Shown here one piece after another: positions 1 through 9,018 of a DNA stretch of 58,448 bases. The DNA comes from Planctomycetota bacterium (GTDB lineage Bacteria > Planctomycetota > Phycisphaerae > WQYP01), in contig JAKBAC010000003.1 of NCBI GenBank assembly GCA_021809365.1, positions 1 to 58,448 of the forward strand, given 5' to 3'. A program made the translations under genes and the position numbers. The number at the start of each line of letters is the position of its first letter. The first letter of the stretch is position 1. Under the pieces are notes generated by a model. That model had not been told where the DNA came from. It was given only the letters and a program-made list of their open reading frames with translations, and ran no database searches.

Positions 1-10
1 CTACGGGCGG

Positions 11-100
11 GGGCCAAGGGGCCGTGGGCTTTGTCGCTCGTCGTCAACGTATGTATCCATACGTAATCCTCCTCGCTTCGCGCCCACAACCCCTTGGCCC
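11..100. repeat. Long inverted repeat with nested palindrome
   Basis: Two 19-bp arms (11-29 and 82-100) are reverse complements at 17 of 19 positions. The roughly 50-bp loop holds a smaller palindrome at 47-64 (ACGTATG, TATC, CATACGT). The whole could extrude as a cruciform or fold as RNA. It lies downstream of tRNA-Leu on the minus strand. No reading frame is supported here. The function is unknown; it may be a mobile palindromic element or a strong terminator-like structure. Confidence 0.6.
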
Positions 101-103
101 TCC

Positions 104-137
104 GTCCACCCGTAATTACGGTTGGAACAGGGCACTA
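104..137 (-). repeat. Short palindromic repeat, family A, copy 1
   Basis: The core CGTAATTACG is a perfect palindrome flanked by GTCCACC on one side and GGTTGGAACAGGGCACTAG on the other. The same arrangement recurs at 429-465 and 1996-2033. Here it follows tRNA-Leu on the minus strand. Confidence 0.6.
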
Positions 138-214
138 GCCATAATGTTAGATGTTATTTTTTGATGCCCGATACTGAGTTGCTGATTCGATAGGCCCGCC
201 CATAGGAACCTAAA

Positions 215-296
215 TGCTCGGGACAGGAATCGAACCTGCACTCCTTTCGGAACCGGAACCTAAATCCGGCGCGTCTGCCAATTCCGCCACCCGAGC
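215..296 (-). tRNA. tRNA-Leu (anticodon UAG)
   Basis: Read on the minus strand, this is a complete class II tRNA. The 7-bp acceptor stem pairs GCTCGGG with CCCGAGC, with discriminator A. The anticodon stem is CCGGA/TCCGG around the loop TTTAGGT, giving anticodon TAG. There is a long variable arm (GTTCCGAAAGGAGT region) and a T arm with GGTTCGATTCC. The long variable arm and the D arm TGGCGGAATTGGCAGACGC are typical of bacterial tRNA-Leu. The CCA end is not encoded. Confidence 0.95.
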
Positions 297-428
297 GGGT
301 CATGCCGATATTTTACCATGAGCACGGAATCTTGGTATAGCCCAGCGCGGCTTCGCCGCAACCACAAGGATATGACTACCACACAACGTTTCGTCTTGCC
401 CGGGTGTTCATTCGCACACTTTCGCGCT

Positions 429-465
429 CTGTCCCCACCGTAATTACCGAGGGAACAGGGCACAA
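429..465 (-). repeat. Short palindromic repeat, family A, copy 2
   Basis: CTGTCCCC and GGGAACAG form the outer stem around CGTAATTACC, followed by GGCACAAG. It matches the copies at 104-137 and 1996-2033. It lies 35 bp past the stop codon of the glycosyltransferase gene, and a second small hairpin (CCTGG/CCAGG, 477-493) lies between. It may act as a transcription end for that gene, but there is no U-tract. Confidence 0.6.
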
Positions 466-499
466 GCCCTTTCATGCCTGGTCCAACGCCAGGTGCTTC

Positions 500-1639
500 C
501 TATGGTTCCGATTTTGCATCCAATCCAAGGGCCGCACGGGCGTGCGCTGCCACGGCGGGATTGTTGAGCAGCCCAGTCAGCAGATTGCGGGCTTCCTCAA
601 GGCGGTCAAGTTGCAGCAGGCAAATGGCCAGATTCAAACGCGCTTCATCTCCGATGATCCGCGGATCAAAACTGGTGTGGCGATCATACGAATGATCGCG
701 GCCCATGCGGATCAATTGTTCCAGCAACACCGCGGCGGAGGCGAAATGACCGGTCTGAAAAAATAAATTCGCGCGTATCCAGATAAGCGGAGCCGAGGCG
801 GGGAACCAGCGTTGCGCCAGCGCTAGAAGCTCGTCCATGTTACTGCCGACGGGTGCGACCAGAGCGGGATTTTTAATCAGACACTCCAGCAGCAGCGCCG
901 CCATGGGCGTTGGTGCCTGCGCATCCATACGATGAGCGAGCACCAGTTTGGCGGCCCGTTGCAGCACGGCCCCGGCACCCGGATCGTGCAACAGATACAG
1001 CGTGCGGCCATATTCGATCAGGTAATACACATCATCAGGCCGATCCGCAAGATCCATGGCCAGAAGCCGGGCGGCCCGGCGGAGTTTTTCCTCCCGGTGC
1101 CGCGGAACATACCCATCATGGCCAATCGCCGTTGGACAGATCGTAATTCGCATACGACAAGCGGCGGCAACATCGTCAATTGCCGGGTAAAAGATGGGAT
1201 GACAGCGATTACGGAAGCGTAAGCCGAAGTGATTGCGGAATAGCCGCATTTGCAGCATTTCGGTATATATGTCAGGCCGTGCGGAATCGGTCATATCACG
1301 ACGGGAAATGTAACAACCCAGAATGTCGGATGCATCAGCCAGATATTTTCGGAGAGACGCCCCGCTGGTGTCTATCAGCCATTCATCGCTATCCAGCAGC
1401 AATATCCAATCGCACCGGGCCAGCGAAATGGCGTTATTCCGCGATTCCGCGAGGCTGTCACTCCACGTGAAATGCTCCACGCGAACACCGCGCTCCTGTG
1501 CCAGCGCGATCGTGCGATCCTGTGAGCCGGTGTCAGCCAGCACGATTTCATCAGCTACCGTGCGCACGGAGTCAATAGCGCGAACGATACAGGCCTCCGA
1601 ATTCTTGGCTGTGAGACAAACCGATAGGCTCGGCGACAT
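500..1639 (-). CDS. Family 2 glycosyltransferase with TPR-like C-terminus
   Basis: This is an inverting GT-A type glycosyltransferase of 379 residues, of the SunS/WaaE-like group that transfers a sugar from a nucleotide sugar to protein, peptide or lipopolysaccharide core. The N-terminus has the family-2 fold signature: CLTAKNSE at residues 8-15, the nucleotide-binding DTGSQDRT at 36-43, and the metal-binding DSD at 83-85. The region after about residue 200 is helical and alpha-solenoid-like, with TPR-style A/L/Y patterns. There is no signal peptide or membrane span, so it is cytoplasmic. The start at 1639 was chosen over the longer frame (1663) because AGAGG lies about 8 nt upstream and the family fold begins directly after it. 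The acceptor is unknown. Nearby TMTC-like proteins and a pseudopilin gene suggest surface protein glycosylation, which is inference. Confidence 0.85.
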   Translation of the reverse strand: MSPSLSVCLTAKNSEACIVRAIDSVRTVADEIVLADTGSQDRTIALAQERGVRVEHFTWSDSLAESRNNAISLARCDWILLLDSDEWLIDTSGASLRKYLADASDILGCYISRRDMTDSARPDIYTEMLQMRLFRNHFGLRFRNRCHPIFYPAIDDVAAACRMRITICPTAIGHDGYVPRHREEKLRRAARLLAMDLADRPDDVYYLIEYGRTLYLLHDPGAGAVLQRAAKLVLAHRMDAQAPTPMAALLLECLIKNPALVAPVGSNMDELLALAQRWFPASAPLIWIRANLFFQTGHFASAAVLLEQLIRMGRDHSYDRHTSFDPRIIGDEARLNLAICLLQLDRLEEARNLLTGLLNNPAVAAHARAALGLDAKSEP

Positions 1640-1777
1640 ACTGCATCCTCTGCGTGGCACCATTCGCGCGGTTGAGATTATAACGCTCGTGCTCTGTCAC
1701 GCCTAAATATTAGGATTGACGGTGTCATCGGTGTGATTATGGATAGATACCCCATCGGTTTTATCCATGTATTGAAA

Positions 1778-1864
1778 CGGAGGCGGAGGGATTCGAACCC
1801 CCGGTGGACTTTCGCCCACACCGGTTTTCAAAACCGGCGCGTTAAACCGCTCTGCCACGCCTCC
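1778..1864 (-). tRNA. tRNA-Ser (anticodon UGA)
   Basis: On the minus strand the acceptor stem GGAGGCG pairs with CGCCTCC, with discriminator G. The anticodon stem CCGGT/ACCGG surrounds TTTGAAA, giving anticodon TGA. A long variable arm (GTGTGGGCGAAAGTCCACC) and a standard T arm (GGGGTTCGAATCCC) identify a class II tRNA-Ser. CCA is not encoded. Confidence 0.95.
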
Positions 1865-1995
1865 AGGGCATGCCGGGGATTTGATATTTCAGATTGTAAG
1901 ATCGCAAATCCCCATGGCGTTACGTAAACGGTAACGCAATCGATTTGTAAGGTCAACTGCGCCAGGCCGTTGCCGGTGCGTCGGGGTCTCATGTT

Positions 1996-2033
1996 CTGTT
2001 CCATCCGTAATTACGATGGGAACAGGGCACTAG
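1996..2033 (-). repeat. Short palindromic repeat, family A, copy 3, overlapping a stop codon
   Basis: CTGTTCCATC and GATGGGAACAG flank CGTAATTACG, followed by GGCACTAG. The repeat edge contains the TAG stop codon of the upstream minus-strand TPR membrane protein, so the insertion or the repeat boundary coincides with the gene end. Confidence 0.65.
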
Positions 2034-4207
2034 TGTTCGGACCGCTGCTCAAGGGCTGCCGCGATGGCGTCCTGTCGCGCGGCTTGCCGGGGGTGGCGCG
2101 TTGCTTGCAGTGCCAAGGCGAGTTGCCTGTGCGTTTCAATCCGCCACGGTTCAGGCGGACCATTTTTTCCCAAGGTGTGCTTGCGGGCACGCGCTTGCCG
2201 TGCCAATTGCAGAACGGTCCGAAATTCCTGGACCGCACCGTCGGCCTGTCCATGGCGCAGCAAAGCCACGCCGTAGGAAAAATGGCCGCGAATATATGTG
2301 GGGAACGACGTTATCAGCCGCTGGTAGTAGAACGAGGCTTTGTTCCACTGACCCGTACTATCAAGCAATTTCGCCAATGCTAAAATAGACGCCTCGTTTC
2401 GCCGCGCGTATTTTATGGCCAAGAGATAATGCGGAATGGCCCGCTTTGCATAACCCGCCTTCGCCAGTATCTGGGCCAGTTCATTTTGCAATACCGCCGA
2501 GCGCGGATAAAGATGGATTCCCCGTGCTACATCATCGTATGCTTGCGTCCAATTCCCCACATAGGTATAGCATTGCACCAGATGGGCAATAATAAAGGGT
2601 TGGTCGCTGGCCAACATCAGTGAGCGACGGTAATAGAGAATTGCATGATGATACTGCTTAAGGGAGCGATAGGCATCGCCCAAATCCGCGCTGACGAGCA
2701 TGCCGTGGCCTTTGGCAAGTCGGTTCGCCGCAAGAAGCATTGGCAGCCCGGCGGTCTGGTTTCCATGCGTAAAATCATAAACGCCAATGGCCTGCATGGC
2801 CATCCATGACTTAGGATAATATTTAAGGTCATGTGTCCAGATACGGTTTGGAGGTGTATAAATTTCACATTGCGCCCAGGTCATGCCGCCCAATGCCGTA
2901 AGTGTCAGGCCGGCGAGACAAATGCCCGCCCAGTTCACGCGCGACCATGGCGTCGAACCTGGACCTGATTCTATTGGGGCCTTCGGCGCGGGCGCGACGA
3001 CATTGTTCACAGACGCCGAGCTCTGTGCCAATAACCCCGCGATAAACTCAGTTACCAGAATAATGATCCCGATGCACGCCAGATATTGGTAGTGATCAGC
3101 TACGAAGGTGTAAGCCTCCGAGGTAAACGCGATGAAACCCAGCAACGGTGAGATTAACATCCCGTAAATACACACGGCAACAAGAGGGCCGCGCCCGATT
3201 TTTTTGGCCCATGCCAATAGCGCCAGTGGAACTGCGGCTGCCGTAATTGGAAATATCCACTCCCACATCGCCAGATGATGGATACTCCAGCGCGGATAAA
3301 CTTCCAGCATCGGCCAAGGCCAAAATAGTTTAAATGGGTAAAACCAGAGGTCTTTGCCGGCAATAATAAAATGTTGCGCCAGGGTAAATTTGAATTCCGC
3401 ACCGTTAGCCCCAGCCTGCCCGTGTTCAATATGAATTGTCATAAGTGCGGCTAAACATCCCAGAATCATCCAAGGTATTAAGAGCAGGACATCACGGGAA
3501 TTTATGCGTCCCCGCTTCCACCACAGCACGAACAGCAACACCACCGGAATCATGCAGGCATCGGTCTTTGAAAATAGCGCCAGAATATAAGTGAAACTAC
3601 CGAGGACGTAGAGGTACCATTCTCGCCGACTCAACCGCGGCTGGTCGGTCGGTCGGCCCCCGCGCACGTTGGAGAATTCGCACCAGGCAAGAAGAGCCAG
3701 GAAAAGAAACAACGCGGAGAGCAAACTCTTCTGTTCCACCACCCATCCGACCGTTTCCACCTGCACCGGATGGATCGCCCAGATCGCCGCCGCAATCCAC
3801 GCGCTGCGCAAATTCAGTGCCGCTAGCACACGCCAAAGAAGAATGGCATTTACACCCTGCACGACGATATTCACCAGATGGTAGCCCAGAGCATGAGCGC
3901 CCCAGAGGTGCCATTGTACCATGAAAAATGTATAGACCATCGGGTAATATTGGATGGAATCATGCGGGTTGAACCAGATATTCCACAGACCGCGCCAGTG
4001 ATGCGCAAAATGGTTTTTTACCAGCCAAGTGGTGTCATCCCAGATGAAGCCAGCTGTATGCAGGGGCCAGTATGCTGCCAGCGTCAGCGCAAGAAGTGCC
4101 AGCACTCCCAACACGATACGCCGGAATTCTGTTCCAGGGGCGAATTTCGCACCTGTGAACGCAGCAATCGTGGCAGCTTCAGGGGGTGTCGAAGACATCG
4201 GCATCAT
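2030..4207 (-). CDS. Polytopic membrane protein with C-terminal TPRs (TMTC/O-mannosyltransferase-like), paralogue 1
   Basis: This 725-residue protein has an N-terminal block of about ten hydrophobic segments (residues 30-430) and a C-terminal TPR solenoid (about 470-700). The segment GFIWDDTTWLVKN near residue 52 resembles the acidic loop-1 motif (W-D-D) of GT-C glycosyltransferases and of TMTC proteins, which O-mannosylate secreted proteins using a lipid-linked sugar. Further conserved stretches are QYYPM and HPVQVETVGWVVEQKSLLS. It is closely related to the protein at 6623-8515. By analogy it would act at the cytoplasmic membrane with the TPRs outside; substrate and activity are not shown. 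The start lacks a clear ribosome binding site; ATG codons at 4207, 4204 and 4198 are all possible. Its stop codon lies within a family A repeat. Confidence 0.75.
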   Translation of the reverse strand: MMPMSSTPPEAATIAAFTGAKFAPGTEFRRIVLGVLALLALTLAAYWPLHTAGFIWDDTTWLVKNHFAHHWRGLWNIWFNPHDSIQYYPMVYTFFMVQWHLWGAHALGYHLVNIVVQGVNAILLWRVLAALNLRSAWIAAAIWAIHPVQVETVGWVVEQKSLLSALFLFLALLAWCEFSNVRGGRPTDQPRLSRREWYLYVLGSFTYILALFSKTDACMIPVVLLFVLWWKRGRINSRDVLLLIPWMILGCLAALMTIHIEHGQAGANGAEFKFTLAQHFIIAGKDLWFYPFKLFWPWPMLEVYPRWSIHHLAMWEWIFPITAAAVPLALLAWAKKIGRGPLVAVCIYGMLISPLLGFIAFTSEAYTFVADHYQYLACIGIIILVTEFIAGLLAQSSASVNNVVAPAPKAPIESGPGSTPWSRVNWAGICLAGLTLTALGGMTWAQCEIYTPPNRIWTHDLKYYPKSWMAMQAIGVYDFTHGNQTAGLPMLLAANRLAKGHGMLVSADLGDAYRSLKQYHHAILYYRRSLMLASDQPFIIAHLVQCYTYVGNWTQAYDDVARGIHLYPRSAVLQNELAQILAKAGYAKRAIPHYLLAIKYARRNEASILALAKLLDSTGQWNKASFYYQRLITSFPTYIRGHFSYGVALLRHGQADGAVQEFRTVLQLARQARARKHTLGKNGPPEPWRIETHRQLALALQATRHPRQAARQDAIAAALEQRSEH

Positions 4208-4324
4208 CGTGGACTATTTGAACATAATTACATGCGTTTGGCAAAAGAGTTTGCAGAGTGCGGATCGCAGGCAGTTCGCGCGGGCTACGCACCCCGTAGT
4301 ACGCATTCCTTAAAGAGCATCCTT

Positions 4325-4393
4325 TTGCCGTTCCGGTGCGGTCTCCTCCGCGCGCCGCAGCGGCACCGCATTATCATGACAACGTTCCAGGAA
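4325..4393. repeat. Degenerate fragment of the MITE-like family B
   Basis: The segment GGCACCGCATTATCATGAC with flanking GTTCCGGTGCGG resembles the interior hairpins of the complete elements at 6358-6540 and 44800-44982. No terminal repeats remain. It lies in the 423-bp gap between the pseudopilin and the TPR membrane protein, which otherwise holds only the terminator at 4556-4595. Confidence 0.4.
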
Positions 4394-4555
4394 CATGCGA
4401 TCCCACGGGGTGCCAACGCTGCCGCGCGACGATTAGCGAAACATTCTGACGGTCACAGGCGCGCGGAATCAAGGATATCCTGATGCCTTCACTCCGATCG
4501 CACCAACCATTGTCATTGCCAGCCCCGGAATGGTGCTCTACCAACAGGTGGGTGC

Positions 4556-4595
4556 AAAAAAAAGCGGCCCGTCTCGACATATCGGGACGGGCCGC
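4556..4595 (-). terminator. Rho-independent terminator of the pseudopilin gene
   Basis: On the minus strand GCGGCCCGTC pairs perfectly with GACGGGCCGC across a 12-nt loop and is followed by eight T. It lies 35 bp past the stop codon of the pseudopilin gene. Confidence 0.9.
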
Positions 4596-4630
4596 AATAA
4601 TTCAGCCAGCAGCAGCTAGCACGAAAGCGT

Positions 4631-5623
4631 TCACCAATTACCGTTGCCGACATCACGCACGGGAACCATGCAGGTGTCGAACGGAGCGGTGGAGGTTAGG
4701 ATTTTTACTGTAGTTGCACCGGTATTAATTGAATTTTGCGTCCCGGCATTCGTCCCGGTTCCACCAGTGAGGTAGGTAAAGATATTATCTCCGTTTTGGC
4801 CAACATAAGGATTGGTCTCAAAGGTGACATGGTCATCACCAAATCCAACATTCTGGCCGGCGCCACCGTGATTGCCGGAATTGTAGATGTAGTTACCAGA
4901 GGTATTACCGGCAACGGCGGTGGTGGTGTTGCGTAGTGCTGCACCAGACACTCCATTACCCGGCGATCCCGGTGCCATATCAGAAATCAACGGAAGATCG
5001 GACCCGGCGTTATTGGTCCACCAGCCACCGGTCGACGCGCTATTACCCGACCACGGATCCGCTAGTGAATAGCTTTCACTTGCACCTAGACCGCTGGTTG
5101 CGCTTAATACAGTGCCCGTTCCACTCTGATTAAAGTTAGTGCAGAACTCGGAGTTAGCGCCTGACGCGGTTAAGTATTCCGTGGAGGGAAGTGTTGCCTG
5201 GGGATCGGAAGGACAGATAAAGCTTTTGGTTGTATCCTGCCCGGACACAACCAGCAGCCACAGGCATGAAAGTGGGTCGCCTACGTTCTGGCTTGAACTT
5301 TGCCACGCGTTCATAACCGCAATAGCAGTAGGAGTAGCTGGAACCCCCGCTAATGGGAGTCCCGGCGCACCGCCGGCGGTAATAAGACCAGCACTGCTGG
5401 CATTATAGGAAGCCGGAAAGTCGTTCTGGTTGGTCTGGGCGTATATGAACATGGATTGAATAATGCCGCGAACGTTCGCCGCACAGACCGCCTCATTGGC
5501 CAGTTCTCTGGCCCGGCCCAAGCTGGGTAATAGAATTGCAATGAGCAGCGCGATGATCGAGATTACCACCAGCAACTCAATGAGGGTAAACCCTCGTTTC
5601 TTCTTGTAAGTGTAACTTCGCAT
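4631..5623 (-). CDS. Pseudopilin-like protein (prepilin N-terminal methylation domain)
   Basis: This 330-residue protein has a type IV prepilin leader: [11 protein letters not shown] is followed by the cleavage/methylation motif [20 protein letters not shown], with Glu at +5 after the predicted G/F cut. The globular part is Gly/Ser/Asn/Thr rich. It ends with an [15 protein letters not shown] segment, a variant of the H-X9-DG motif common in planctomycete type II-secretion-like pseudopilins. PilD-type peptidase would process it at the inner membrane for assembly into a pilus or pseudopilus; no assembly genes are in the window. The start at 5623 was chosen because GGAGG lies 7 nt upstream and the leader then has normal length. 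It is a single-gene unit with its own terminator. Confidence 0.9.
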   Translation of the reverse strand: MRSYTYKKKRGFTLIELLVVISIIALLIAILLPSLGRARELANEAVCAANVRGIIQSMFIYAQTNQNDFPASYNASSAGLITAGGAPGLPLAGVPATPTAIAVMNAWQSSSQNVGDPLSCLWLLVVSGQDTTKSFICPSDPQATLPSTEYLTASGANSEFCTNFNQSGTGTVLSATSGLGASESYSLADPWSGNSASTGGWWTNNAGSDLPLISDMAPGSPGNGVSGAALRNTTTAVAGNTSGNYIYNSGNHGGAGQNVGFGDDHVTFETNPYVGQNGDNIFTYLTGGTGTNAGTQNSINTGATTVKILTSTAPFDTCMVPVRDVGNGNW

Positions 5624-6357
5624 AGGAAGCCTCCGAAAAAATGGAACACACGAACTAAACTGTGCGACCAGCCGACACATGCCGCCGATAACGTGTTCAC
5701 TATCGGCACAACGGCCAGATAAGGATCACATTATCAACTCGAAATCCGCGCTGGATTCCCGGCGCACCGGGACATCGGCGTATTGCGTCCATGGGAAACG
5801 ATCCCACGGTTGCCGATGAGATGAGCATGCGCGTGGTAGCTTCGGACTGCACAGCCCGAATAAAAACCACCTGCGAAGCCAACCAGCTCACGATTTCAGA
5901 GCCGGACACACAATTCCAAGTTGTTCATGCGCCCAAGTTATGGGCAAAACTCAAGCCGCCGGAACACGATTTAGAGGTATTACGCAATCCGTACCACCCA
6001 AGGTTCCGACATCTTCGGCGGAGGATCAGCGTAAATCACATGGCGAGTTACAGGAGCGGGATAAATATATGAAAGGCTTGAAAGCCTGCGGCCCCGGCGA
6101 TCCGGAACCAGAATAATGACGGCATGGAAATCAGTCGCTCCTGTTTCACACCGGTAATTATACTATTACACCTTATCGGAGAAGTCAATGCAATTCTTTA
6201 ATTTTCCTTTCACCAACCACGGATACCCGTGGCTCGTTCATTACCCAGCAACCCCTAAATAATAGCCACGGTTTGTGAATTCCCGGGGGCCCCCTCAATT
6301 ATACCAAGGACTACGCGGATACCGGAGATTGTTGGATGGCGGCACCGGGATATTGCT
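5624..6357. other. Intergenic stretch with no recognised gene
   Basis: About 730 bp between the pseudopilin start and the complete family B element. Short frames exist on both strands (5700-5909 minus, 5791-6072 plus), but neither has a ribosome binding site or a recognisable domain. A small hairpin CCACGGATACCCGTGG lies near 6218-6233. It could hold decayed coding DNA; nothing firm can be called. Confidence 0.4.
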
Positions 6358-6540
6358 GGGGTGCGTGACACTTAATGCGGGTATGGTTTGATTACGCCGC
6401 AAACACGATACCCCGGAGCACCGTCATGGTGATGCGGTGCCGCTGGCGGGCGCGTGGGCTGACGGCACCGGGTTATCACGACGGTGCTCGGGGGAGAGAC
6501 TATTGCGTTATCCGTAACCCGCATAAAGTGTCATGCACCC
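6358..6540. mobile_element. MITE-like element, family B, complete copy with 8-bp target duplication
   Basis: This element is 183 bp. The 24-bp ends are inverted repeats (22 of 24 identical) with outer consensus GGGTGCRTGACACTTWATGC. They are flanked by a perfect direct repeat ATATTGCT (6350-6357 and 6541-6548), the signature of transposition. The interior folds into two hairpins of type GCACCG/CGGTGC that also pair with each other. There is no reading frame for a transposase. It lies about 80 bp upstream of the TPR membrane gene at 6623. Related copies are at 44800-44982, 52295-52440, 33656-33740, 20527-20640, 11320-11455, 28253-28275 and 4325-4393. Confidence 0.85.
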
Positions 6541-6622
6541 ATATTGCTGATGGAGCACTTGGCATAATAGGCCATGGCGAGAAAACGTGGTATGCTACCG
6601 GGGAACTTCAGCGGGATGAGCT

Positions 6623-8515
6623 ATGACCAAACAATACACGCCGGCAAAACCCGCCAATTCAACTTGTGGTAGTCTTGGCCACTTCATCGAGAAGCATACG
6701 GTGATTCTACCCGTAGCGGGGCTTATGGCGCTATGTGCGATGGTTTATTCTCCATTGCGTCATGCAGGTTTTATCTGGGACGATTCCGCCTGGATTTTGT
6801 ACAATTCATGTGTGCATCACTGGTCGGGCCTGCGAAAAATCTGGTTTGATCTCGGAGCTAACCCACAGTATTACCCGTTGACATTAACAGGATTTCTGCT
6901 GCAATGGAAACTGTGGGCTGCGAACGCACTGGCATTTCATGTCGTTAATATCGCACTGCAAGCGGGCAACGCCATTTTACTCTGGCGGCTATTAAGGAGC
7001 CTGCGGGTTGGGTCCGCATGGGCAGCGGCGGCCATTTTTGCAATCCATCCCATGACCGTTGAGACAGTTGCATGGGTGGTGGAACAGAAAAACCTCGTTT
7101 CGGGATTTTTCTCGCTGGCCGCAGTATTTTACTGGGTTCGATTCGCGGGCCTCGACCGATCAGAAGAGGCCATGTCAACAGGCCCGGATGTTTATAATTC
7201 AAAGTTTCTGACGATGGGGACACTGGCCTATCTTCTGGCGCTGCTGGCCAAGACATTTGTCTGCTCATTGCCGGCAGCAATATTGGTTTTAACCTGGTGG
7301 AAGCTGGGGCGATTACGGTCGCGGCATATTCTGTCCATTTTGCCGTGGTTTGTGCTGACCGCCATTGCCATTCCGCTGGCACGGTGGCGGGAACGCGTCG
7401 CCGACGGCGCAACGATCAACAGTCTTCGCTTTTCAATCTGGCAGCACGTCGTGATCGCAGGAAGAGATTTCTGGTTCTATGCGTGCAAGCTGGTCTGGCC
7501 ACACCCCATTCTGACCATCTACCCGCGCTGGCACATCGGCAGCCCCACCACACTGGACGCGTTTTATCCGCTGTCCGCGGCAGCGTTCCTCGTGGGACTT
7601 TTCCTTTTACGGAAGCGCATCAGTCGCGGACCGATTGCGGCCCTGGCCATATATGTAATACTTATTTCACCGGCGATGGGATTTATCCCCTTCGGCACCA
7701 TGCGGTTTTCCTTTGTTTCTGATTATTTTGCGTATCTTGGATGCATCAGTCTGATTGTACTGTTTACCGAAGTCGGAGGGGTGCTGCTTGCAAATCACTG
7801 GGCACGACAGCCGGGCGGTGGGGCCGCATTGAGCGGCAATTCCGGAATCACGGAAGCTGTCAGCACGGCGGTGATCTTGCTGACCTTGGGGATATTGTCA
7901 TTTCGCCAGTGCGAGGTTTACACACCACCCTGGCATATATGGACGCACACACTTCGATACAATCCCACCTCCTTTCAAGCTTACGACATGCTGGCGACAT
8001 ACGCCTACGCCGATCGCCGTTATCCTCAGGCACTGGCACTGGCTCAACAGGCACATCGTTTCGGCGGCCAGATGGACGCGCTCTCGTGCCTGATCGCCGG
8101 TAGAGCCCTGCAGCATACTGGCCAATATGCCAAGGCTATTCCCTGGTACCGGAAATCTTTGGCGATCCAACCGCTGCATCCCCGGCTCATCGCCAGCCTG
8201 GCCTTGTGTTATGACCGATCCGGCAACCAACAAATGGCGGTGCGAGCGTTACACCAAGGCATCAATCGGATGCCGAAGGCAAGTCCTTTGTATTTAGCCC
8301 TAGGTCTCATACGCGAGGAACGCCATGATTTCGTGCATGCCGCCATGGCATTTCGCACCGCGATCCGATGGGATCACACTTCGGCTCCGGCCTGGTTCGA
8401 TCTCGCCATAACCGAAGAAAAACTTGGAAACAAACCAGCGGCGATCCGGGCCTATAAGACGGCCATTGCACTGCAGCCAGATTTGCCCAAGGTGGGATTT
8501 CTTCATGAAAAATAG
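6623..8515 (+). CDS. Polytopic membrane protein with C-terminal TPRs (TMTC/O-mannosyltransferase-like), paralogue 2
   Basis: This 630-residue protein has about nine to ten hydrophobic segments up to residue 430 and then four to five TPRs (about 440-625). It shares with the 2030-4207 protein the [13 protein letters not shown] motif near residue 50, QYYPL, and [19 protein letters not shown]. The acidic W-D-D loop is typical of GT-C enzymes and of TMTC O-mannosyltransferases; activity here is inferred. It is shorter than its paralogue because it has fewer TPRs. Its 3' end overlaps yidD by 11 nt (ATG of yidD inside), so the two are probably co-transcribed. The ribosome binding site is weak (GGGATGAG at 5 nt). 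Confidence 0.75.
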   Translation: MTKQYTPAKPANSTCGSLGHFIEKHTVILPVAGLMALCAMVYSPLRHAGFIWDDSAWILYNSCVHHWSGLRKIWFDLGANPQYYPLTLTGFLLQWKLWAANALAFHVVNIALQAGNAILLWRLLRSLRVGSAWAAAAIFAIHPMTVETVAWVVEQKNLVSGFFSLAAVFYWVRFAGLDRSEEAMSTGPDVYNSKFLTMGTLAYLLALLAKTFVCSLPAAILVLTWWKLGRLRSRHILSILPWFVLTAIAIPLARWRERVADGATINSLRFSIWQHVVIAGRDFWFYACKLVWPHPILTIYPRWHIGSPTTLDAFYPLSAAAFLVGLFLLRKRISRGPIAALAIYVILISPAMGFIPFGTMRFSFVSDYFAYLGCISLIVLFTEVGGVLLANHWARQPGGGAALSGNSGITEAVSTAVILLTLGILSFRQCEVYTPPWHIWTHTLRYNPTSFQAYDMLATYAYADRRYPQALALAQQAHRFGGQMDALSCLIAGRALQHTGQYAKAIPWYRKSLAIQPLHPRLIASLALCYDRSGNQQMAVRALHQGINRMPKASPLYLALGLIREERHDFVHAAMAFRTAIRWDHTSAPAWFDLAITEEKLGNKPAAIRAYKTAIALQPDLPKVGFLHEK

Positions 8516-8873
8516 CAACCATTCAACCGGCGATGCGCCATCCGGAATGCCGAAGGATTCGCCGACGGAATCGCCCCCGCCTGTGGCGGCCAAGCTCTTG
8601 CTGCTGCTGATCCGGCTTTATCAGATCACTCTGGCACCTTTTCTCGGCGGCCATTGCCGCTATGAACCGACGTGCAGCCATTATGCCATCGAAGCCATTC
8701 AAGAGCATGGTCCATGGCGCGGTGCTTTGTTGGCATTGAAACGATTGCTGCGATGTCATCCATTTGTCAAGGGCGGATATGATCCGGTGCCACCGAGGGC
8801 CAGCGAGGGAGGGGCGGGACAAGAAACGAGCAACGAACAACGAGCAACGAGCAACAGGACAGGCGACGAATAG
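8505..8873 (+). CDS. yidD: Membrane protein insertion efficiency factor YidD
   Basis: YidD is a small membrane-associated protein that aids YidC/Sec-dependent insertion. The conserved core runs from about residue 28 to 90: [19 protein letters not shown], the signature [15 protein letters not shown], and [13 protein letters not shown]. The start at 8505 has a good ribosome binding site (AAGGTGGGA), and the preceding 27 residues are Ser/Pro/Thr rich. Most YidD proteins end just after GYDPVP; here another 25 residues follow, encoded by low-complexity repeat DNA (GAGCAACGAACAAC type). That tail is probably non-functional read-through into a repeat. Normally yidD sits with rpmH-rnpA-yidC; here it overlaps a TPR membrane gene instead. 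Confidence 0.92.
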   Translation: MKNSNHSTGDAPSGMPKDSPTESPPPVAAKLLLLLIRLYQITLAPFLGGHCRYEPTCSHYAIEAIQEHGPWRGALLALKRLLRCHPFVKGGYDPVPPRASEGGAGQETSNEQRATSNRTGDE

Positions 8874-8890
8874 TCACAGAGGGCTCAGGG
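8818..8890. repeat. Low-complexity repeat, GAGCAACGAACAAC / CACAGAGGG type
   Basis: Tandemly varied GAGCAACGA/CAAC units run into CACAGAGGGCTCAGGGCACAGAGG. The same vocabulary fills 36985-37420. The 5' part lies inside the yidD frame and forms its C-terminal tail. Confidence 0.5.
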
Positions 8891-9018
8891 CACAGAGGAA
8901 TTTGCGTGATTGAAGGAGCGAGGAGGAGCAAACGGGCAACGGGTGGGGGGATCGTCAACGCGGTGCTCCGTTGCCGGAGCCACTGATCGGCATAGCCGTG
9001 AACGGTTACGAATTTCAA

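Noticed and set aside
5791..6072. 93-codon plus-strand frame in the 1-kb gap upstream of the second TPR membrane gene
   Set aside because: No ribosome binding site, no domain, atypical composition; possibly decayed DNA but not supportable.
8424..8504. Longer start for yidD
   Set aside because: It would overlap the TPR gene by 92 bp; the ATG at 8505 has a good ribosome binding site.
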